Of a DNA stretch of 9,047 nt, positions 5,145 to 9,047 are shown one piece after another (the stretch's first letter is position 1; the number at the start of each line of letters is the position of its first letter). Source of the DNA: an uncultured Atopobiaceae bacterium (GTDB taxonomy: Bacteria; Actinomycetota; Coriobacteriia; Coriobacteriales; Atopobiaceae). The notes under the pieces were generated by a model. It made no database searches, was not told where the DNA came from, and was given only the letters and a program-made list of their open reading frames with translations. Location: assembly GCA_900770865.1 (NCBI GenBank), contig CAAGLU010000336.1, forward strand, positions 1-9,047, read 5' to 3'. The position numbers and the translations under genes are program-made.

Positions 5145-6401
5145 CTATCGCGAGGAGCACCACGCAGCGGTGTGCTCGGCAAGTTGGTCATCCTCGACGG
5201 CAGCGAGGCGCACGCGACCAAGCGAGCGCGGGAGCTCCAGCATGAACTTGTTCGAACGGCGGAAGCGCTCGGCCTTGAGAGCGGCGGCCATAGCCGTAGG
5301 GTCGACCGCGCACTCCACGTAGCCCAGGCCCAGGCGGTCGAGCAGCTCGTCCTGCGTGAGCATGTCGTCGACCGAGAGGCCGCCCTGCGCCACGGAAAGG
5401 CGCGCCGAGAAGCGCATGGCCTCGGCAAGCAGAGTCGAAGAGGGCACGCCCTCCTCCACCAAGGGACGAAGCGCACGCACGAACGTGGTGCCGTAGCCAA
5501 TGGACTGGCGCACGGCCACCGAAGTTGACGAGATGACCTTGCCGCGGCTCTTCATGCAATCGACCATCTGGTCGCAGATGGCAGCGCGGTCAAGCGCGGC
5601 AATGTCGTTGGCGCGGTCGAAGAGTCGACCAAAGGACTTGTCGGAGTCTGCCATTGCGCTGGTCACAAAGAGCGCACGGGCGAGAAGGGCTGCCTCGTCG
5701 GTGCGCGTGGCGTCAACCACGTCTAGGTCGCAGTAGACATAGCGCGCGCTGCCGTCCTGCGTGACCATCTGGTCGGCGCCGGGAAGGTCCAGCGCGAGCG
5801 GGGTCACGCCAGCGAGAAGCGCGGTGGTGGGGTCGAGGGGAACCTGCGCGAGCGTCAGGCCCCCGCACCAGGTGCGGCAGGCAAACGACGCCGTGGAGAG
5901 GGCTCGCACGCCACCCACGGCAACCGCCACGTCGTCACCGGTTGCGCCAGTCTCTGCAAGTCCCTCGTATACTGCCTCGAGGGCCGCCGTCGAGGAGGCC
6001 TCAGGGCCGGACGGAAGGTCGAGCTGGTGAACGTGGAAGCCCACGTCGGCGAGGTCGCGGCGTATTGCCTCAACAACGTCTGCGGGCGCTTCTGGAACGG
6101 ACGCAAGCACGGCCGCGCGGGGCTTGCCCACGTAGGCGCGCAGGTCGTTGCCCATGGTACCCACAAGGTCGTCACCCACGCGGGCGTCGAGGGAGTTGCC
6201 ACGGAGATTGACCCACTGACGCTTCGCACGGATGCGCAGCGGGGCCTCGTCTGCGGGCTCGGCCTCCGCAGCAGCCTCCGCCGCAGGGGCAGCCTCCGCC
6301 GCAGGCGCCGCATCCGCTGTAGGCGCCACGTTCTTGGCGTCCTTGAGCTCGGGCTTCTCCGCATCCTTCTCAGTATCTGCTACCTGGGTGTCCTCGCTCA
6401 C
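5145..6401 (-). CDS. AroB-fold (3-dehydroquinate synthase-like) protein, catalytic residues lost
   Basis: A 418-residue protein that follows aroK, the usual place of aroB. From about residue 60 it can be laid along dehydroquinate synthase: DDVAVAVGGVRALSTASFA for the NAD-site GGGVVGD block (157-173), LAQVPLDPTTALL for QVPTTLL (184-196), YVYCDLDVV for the DLD strand (221-229), and KFMLELPRSLGRV near the C-terminus (385-397). The active-site signatures are absent. SSVGGKT is replaced by AGVTPLA (197-203), GLAEVIKYG by LLARALFVT (239-247), GHTFGHAIE by GYGTTFVRA (302-310), and WLHGEAVA has no His. The zinc ligands Glu, His and His are therefore gone. Residues 1-58 are an added acidic Ala/Glu extension. 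The frame is open and GC3-rich, so it looks like a maintained pseudoenzyme rather than a decayed gene. It starts at GTG 6401, overlapping the aroK stop by four bases, with GAGGGGG upstream. Confidence 0.8.
   Translation of the reverse strand: MSEDTQVADTEKDAEKPELKDAKNVAPTADAAPAAEAAPAAEAAAEAEPADEAPLRIRAKRQWVNLRGNSLDARVGDDLVGTMGNDLRAYVGKPRAAVLASVPEAPADVVEAIRRDLADVGFHVHQLDLPSGPEASSTAALEAVYEGLAETGATGDDVAVAVGGVRALSTASFACRTWCGGLTLAQVPLDPTTALLAGVTPLALDLPGADQMVTQDGSARYVYCDLDVVDATRTDEAALLARALFVTSAMADSDKSFGRLFDRANDIAALDRAAICDQMVDCMKSRGKVISSTSVAVRQSIGYGTTFVRALRPLVEEGVPSSTLLAEAMRFSARLSVAQGGLSVDDMLTQDELLDRLGLGYVECAVDPTAMAAALKAERFRRSNKFMLELPRSLGRVRLAAVEDDQLAEHTAAWCSSR
6271..6324 (-). repeat. 18-bp tandem repeat (3 units) encoding an Ala/Pro/Glu hexapeptide
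   Basis: Three adjacent 18-bp units lie at 6271-6288, 6289-6306 and 6307-6324. The first two differ at only the last base (GCAGCCTCCGCCGCAGG core), and the third has diverged. They are in frame and encode APTADA, APAAEA and APAAEA in the N-terminal extension of the AroB-like protein. Unit gain or loss would keep the frame, so the length may vary between strains. Confidence 0.75.
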
Positions 6402-6937
6402 AAAAGCCCCCTCTCCCAGAGCAGCTGGCCGGACTCGCTGGCCACCTGCTCGAAGGTCCTGTTTCGAATGTCAATGGTGATGTCGGCCGTCTGTTGGTAG
6501 AGCGGGCGACGGTGCCAGAAGAGCGCCTTCGCGTGCGAGATGTCACCCAGGTCCGGGCGGCGTTCCGGACACCGCATCTGGCGCAGCGAATCCGAGAGAT
6601 CCCCGTCAAGGTAGACCACCACGCCCATGCGGTGCATGAGCTCGCAGTTCTCTGCCCTCTCGACCACTCCCCCGCCACAGCTCACAAGCAGCGACTTGCG
6701 AGAGGCAAGGCCCTCCAGGACCTTGGTCTCCTCGTCGCGAAAGCCCTCCTCGCCACGCGAGGCAAACACGTCACACACACTCATGCCCAGGGCGCGCTCG
6801 ACCAGCTGGTCGGTGTCCACGTAGGGCCGGCAGAAGAGCTTGCCCAGGTTGCGTGCGAGGGTAGACTTGCCTGCGCCAAGAAACCCCACGAAGAAAATGT
6901 GGTCGCAGCCCTCGTGGATGACGTAACCCTCGCCCAA
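6398..6937 (-). CDS. aroK: Shikimate kinase
   Basis: A 179-residue kinase that phosphorylates shikimate at the 3-hydroxyl with ATP, in chorismate synthesis. Visible motifs are the P-loop GFLGAGKST (18-26), the shikimate/Mg block DTD (41-43), the substrate arginine in GEEGFRDEE (R67), GGGVV (88-92), the LID RCPERRPDL (122-130), and RRPLYQQTAD (143-152) with the adenine-side arginine. All key residues are present. The start is uncertain. The TTG at 6937 is preferred because AAGGAAG lies 8 bases upstream, because only a short lead to the P-loop is then needed, and because codons before it have mixed third bases (including ATA), unlike the gene. The alternative GTG at 6988 adds 17 residues and would overlap the upstream stop as GTGA, as at neighbouring junctions. 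The stop overlaps the next gene's start by four bases, suggesting translational coupling. Confidence 0.9.
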   Translation of the reverse strand: MGEGYVIHEGCDHIFFVGFLGAGKSTLARNLGKLFCRPYVDTDQLVERALGMSVCDVFASRGEEGFRDEETKVLEGLASRKSLLVSCGGGVVERAENCELMHRMGVVVYLDGDLSDSLRQMRCPERRPDLGDISHAKALFWHRRPLYQQTADITIDIRNRTFEQVASESGQLLWERGLL

Positions 6938-6945
6938 AACTCGCT

Positions 6946-6952
6946 CTTCCTT
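6946..6952 (-). promoter_or_regulatory. Ribosome binding site that supports the TTG start of aroK
   Basis: AAGGAAG is read on the minus strand and ends 8 bases before the TTG at 6937-6935. The competing GTG at 6988 has only a weak AAGCGA-like sequence ahead of it. Confidence 0.5.
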
Positions 6953-6984
6953 GCTCCCGTGCGTACCTGACGGGCTAGATTCTA

Positions 6985-7539
6985 TCACCCGTCGCTTCGG
7001 CCAGTCAGACCGCTGGTCTTGCCCTCGAACTCGACACCGCGCAGAACGAGCGCCTCCCCCAGGCGAAATATCTGCGTGTACCAGAGGTCGCGGCGCGACT
7101 GCGGACGCACCAGGATGGTGCGCACACCTGCGAGGTTGCCGGCAAGGATGTCGGTAAAGACCTGGTCGCCCACTATGACTGTCTGCTCGGGACCCACGCC
7201 CATGCGCGCCATGGCAACCCAGGCCGAGAAGGGCGCTGGCTTCATGGCGTGATCCACCACGGGGCAGCCCAGCTCGCACGCGGAGGCGGCGACCTCCGTC
7301 GAGTGGAAGTTGTTCGAGAGCAGGCACGTGGCTATGCCCGCAGCGCGCAGGCGGTCGAGCCACGCCTTGACGGCAGGCGGCGCCACGTGCGTATCCCTGG
7401 GTATGCAGGTGTTGTCGCGGTCGAGAAGCACCAGGCGCACGCCGGCAGCAGCCAGCGCGTCAACGTCGATGAGGTCGACCGAGGAAACGTAGCGCGTGGC
7501 GCGGAAGGGCGAGAAGGACCCAAGCGACATGGCACTCAC
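6985..7539 (-). CDS. yqeG: YqeG family HAD-superfamily phosphatase
   Basis: A 184-residue HAD phosphatase of the YqeG type (subfamily IIIA, related to Gep4-like phosphatidylglycerophosphate phosphatases). Motif I is LLDRDNTC with nucleophile Asp40 and acid/base Asp42. Motif II is LLSNN (Ser75), motif III Lys100 in MKPAPFSAW, and motif IV GDQVFTDILAGN (Asp125, Asp130). There is no cap domain and no signal peptide. The opening residues LGSFSPFRATRYVSSVDLID match the short N-terminal segment typical of YqeG. The real substrate is unknown; lipid phosphate or another small phosphate ester is possible. GTG at 7539 overlaps the mltG stop by four bases (GTGA). An ATG three codons later (7530) is an alternative, and neither has a clear ribosome site, which fits translation coupled to mltG. 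A weak possibility is that it serves the envelope, given its neighbour. Confidence 0.88.
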   Translation of the reverse strand: MSAMSLGSFSPFRATRYVSSVDLIDVDALAAAGVRLVLLDRDNTCIPRDTHVAPPAVKAWLDRLRAAGIATCLLSNNFHSTEVAASACELGCPVVDHAMKPAPFSAWVAMARMGVGPEQTVIVGDQVFTDILAGNLAGVRTILVRPQSRRDLWYTQIFRLGEALVLRGVEFEGKTSGLTGRSDG

Positions 7540-8906
7540 GCCCCGGAGTTCTGGGCTATGACCTGCTGGTGCTGCTCGTAGGTCTCGGAGAAAGCGTGCA
7601 CCGAGCTTGTGATGTAGAAGTAGTAGTAGCCCGTGTCCTGCGGGTTGGCGGCAGCCGTGAGCGAGGCAAGGCCTGGGTTGCAGATGGGCGTGGGCGTGAG
7701 CCCCATGTTGGTGTAGGTGTTGTAGAGGCCGTCCTGCGTGAGGTCATCCGCGGTGACCTCACGGCCCAGCGTGTAGGCAAGCGTCGCGTCGCTCTGAAGC
7801 GGCATGCTTGCGGCAATGCGGTTGTAGAAGACCGACGAGATGAGCGAGCGGTCATCGTCTGTCAGGGCTTCCTTCTCGATGATGGAGGCCATGGTGAGGA
7901 TGTCGTAGTTGGTAAACGACGTGCCGTAGCGCGACTGGAGCGTCTGGCGCGCGGTGTCGAGGTCGAGCGTGGCAATCTCGGTCTGATACTGGCTGAGCAT
8001 AGCGCGGATGATCGAGTCCGCCGTGACGGTCTGGCCCGCAAAGTCATAGGTCTTGGGGAAGAGGAAGCCCTCGAGCGAGTCGTTTGCCGCCTCGGAGAGG
8101 AAGGGATAGTCGGCCACGTAGTTTGATGCCTTTGCCTGGGCGATGAAGTCGCTCGAGGAAATGCCAAACTTCTCCTCCACAAGCGAGGCCACCTGCGCCA
8201 CCGTGTAGCCCTCGGGCACCTGCAGGGTAGAAGCCGTGGAGTTGGGGCCAGCCACGAGCTGGTCTATCACGTTGGTTGTGCTCGAGCCCGTGAGCAGCGA
8301 GTACGTGCCACTCTTGAGCTTCTGCTCAGCGTTTTGCTTCTGGACCTCCTGGACAAAGCTCGAGGTATCGGAGATGACGCCCGCCTGCTGGAGGATAGAG
8401 GCGATGCTCGCGGTGCTCGAGCCGTCGGGGATGGTGACCTCGACCTCCTGGCCGGCCGCGACCTGCGGCTCGTTGGAGCTGGAGCCCTGAGTGAGCCTGG
8501 GCAGCACAAGGACAAAGAACAGCGCGACAAACGCGGCGACACCGGCGAGAACCGCCACGACCACGGCGATGCCCTTGGGGCCGTTGCCGCGGCCGCCACC
8601 GGAGCCTCGCCGCTGCGGGCTCTGGCTCCGGGCACGCTTGGTTGCCGCGGCGGTGCGCGCGGAGAGATGGCTCGTCGTGCCTCCAATGGCACCAGTGGAC
8701 CCCGGTGCAGGCGAGCTCATGCGTTGCGCCGTACCGGTATGGTGTGCCGCGCCCATATGAGAGGAAGCGCCCGCATGACTCGCGGGACGGCCCTGAACCG
8801 GTGCGACCTGAGCCTGAGTGCGCGGGATGCTGCCCGTTGCATCGGGCGTGCGGAAGTGCGCCGCGCGACGATGGGGCTTCTCGTTGTTCTGGTTGTTCGT
8901 GGGCAT
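7536..8906 (-). CDS. mltG: Endolytic murein transglycosylase MltG (YceG family)
   Basis: A 456-residue membrane-anchored lytic transglycosylase that cuts nascent peptidoglycan strands. Residues 1-110 are cytoplasmic and low in complexity (Gln, His, Ser, Ala, Thr and basic residues). One transmembrane helix follows at about 111-136, and the rest is extracellular. A LysM-like region lies at about 153-205 (VEVTIPDGSSTASIASIL, KLKSGTYSL). The catalytic domain carries LEGFLFPKTY (278-287), MASIIEKEA with the catalytic Glu (Glu344 by alignment), YNRIAASMPLQSDATLAYTL (361-380), and GLYNTYTNMGLTPTPICNPG (393-412). YYYFYI...HAFSETYEQH closes the domain. The family is about 340 residues in E. coli, so the extra length is the N-terminal tail. 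The ATG at 8906 has AGAGG 8 bases upstream. It lies 24 bases after ruvX, a common pairing. Confidence 0.95.
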   Translation of the reverse strand: MPTNNQNNEKPHRRAAHFRTPDATGSIPRTQAQVAPVQGRPASHAGASSHMGAAHHTGTAQRMSSPAPGSTGAIGGTTSHLSARTAAATKRARSQSPQRRGSGGGRGNGPKGIAVVVAVLAGVAAFVALFFVLVLPRLTQGSSSNEPQVAAGQEVEVTIPDGSSTASIASILQQAGVISDTSSFVQEVQKQNAEQKLKSGTYSLLTGSSTTNVIDQLVAGPNSTASTLQVPEGYTVAQVASLVEEKFGISSSDFIAQAKASNYVADYPFLSEAANDSLEGFLFPKTYDFAGQTVTADSIIRAMLSQYQTEIATLDLDTARQTLQSRYGTSFTNYDILTMASIIEKEALTDDDRSLISSVFYNRIAASMPLQSDATLAYTLGREVTADDLTQDGLYNTYTNMGLTPTPICNPGLASLTAAANPQDTGYYYFYITSSVHAFSETYEQHQQVIAQNSGA

Positions 8907-8930
8907 GTCGTTTGCCTCTCAGACCGTTGG

Positions 8931-9047
8931 TCACGCCTGCCGAGCATCAAGCCAAGCCTGCAGGAAGAGCGACGCGGCGACCATGTCTACCTTGCCGCGC
9001 ATAGACTTCTCGGAGAGTCCCTGCTCGCGCAAAATGCGCTTGGCCTC
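8931..9047 (-). CDS. ruvX: Holliday junction resolvase-like RuvX/YqgF, C-terminal fragment
   Basis: Only the last 38 codons are inside the window; the gene continues beyond base 9047. The frame reads EAKRILREQGLSEKSMRGKV then DMVAASLFLQAWLDARQA and ends in TGA. This matches the usual RuvX ending, in which a helix AE..L.E..LSR.KR is followed by V-D-..AA..ILQ.YLD. The family acts as a cytoplasmic RNase H-fold nuclease in 16S/23S rRNA or Holliday-junction processing. The catalytic residues lie upstream and cannot be seen here. Adjacency to mltG (24-base gap) is the standard order in many bacteria and supports the assignment. Confidence 0.82.
   Translation of the reverse strand, partial: EAKRILREQGLSEKSMRGKVDMVAASLFLQAWLDARQA

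Noticed and set aside
6938..7363. Upstream extension of the aroK frame to 321 codons
   Set aside because: The added part lies entirely within the phosphatase gene in another frame and has no kinase-like sequence. Kinase homology begins just before the P-loop.

Overview
The window reads as a chromosomal segment of a high-GC, gut- or mouth-type actinobacterium, most likely a member of the Coriobacteriia (Olsenella/Atopobium/Collinsella relatives). That placement is an inference. It rests on G/C-rich third codon positions, on a four-part mannose-family PTS operon of the kind known from fermentative bacteria, and on a ruvX-mltG-aroK-aroB-type-pepP gene order. Every gene I can support is on the minus strand, so the biological order runs from base 9047 down to base 1.

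Region 9047-5145 is a tightly packed housekeeping run: the 3' end of ruvX (Holliday-junction resolvase family), mltG (membrane-bound peptidoglycan lytic transglycosylase), a YqeG-type HAD phosphatase, aroK (shikimate kinase) and an AroB-fold protein. Several junctions are 4-base GTGA stop/start overlaps. The AroB-fold protein is the most unusual gene here. It sits where aroB is expected and aligns with dehydroquinate synthase end to end, but it has lost the zinc ligands and most catalytic signatures, and it carries an Ala/Glu repeat extension at its N-terminus. After it come a strong RNA hairpin without a U-tract (5101-5128), an M24 metallopeptidase gene (5057-3930), and two related intrinsic terminators in tandem (3898-3795).

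Region 3794-3353 is an AT-rich, gene-free control region in front of the PTS operon. It contains a perfect TATAAT with no matching -35, five copies of the hexamer CGTTCA, and a 9-bp inverted repeat of which one arm overlaps the -10. Together these suggest a regulator-dependent promoter.

Region 3352-1 encodes a mannose-family (Man) phosphotransferase system: a fused EIIA-EIIB, EIIC, EIID, and then a ManO/DUF956 protein. The first three genes have short gaps and good ribosome binding sites. A textbook intrinsic terminator lies between the EIID gene and manO, so manO should be made at a lower level than the transporter or under separate control. The EIIAB protein would pass phosphate from HPr via His9 and His179 to a sugar (mannose, glucose or glucosamine type) moving through the EIIC/EIID membrane complex.

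I found no tRNA, rRNA, CRISPR array, insertion sequence or phage gene. The long plus-strand reading frames are shadows of the minus-strand genes.
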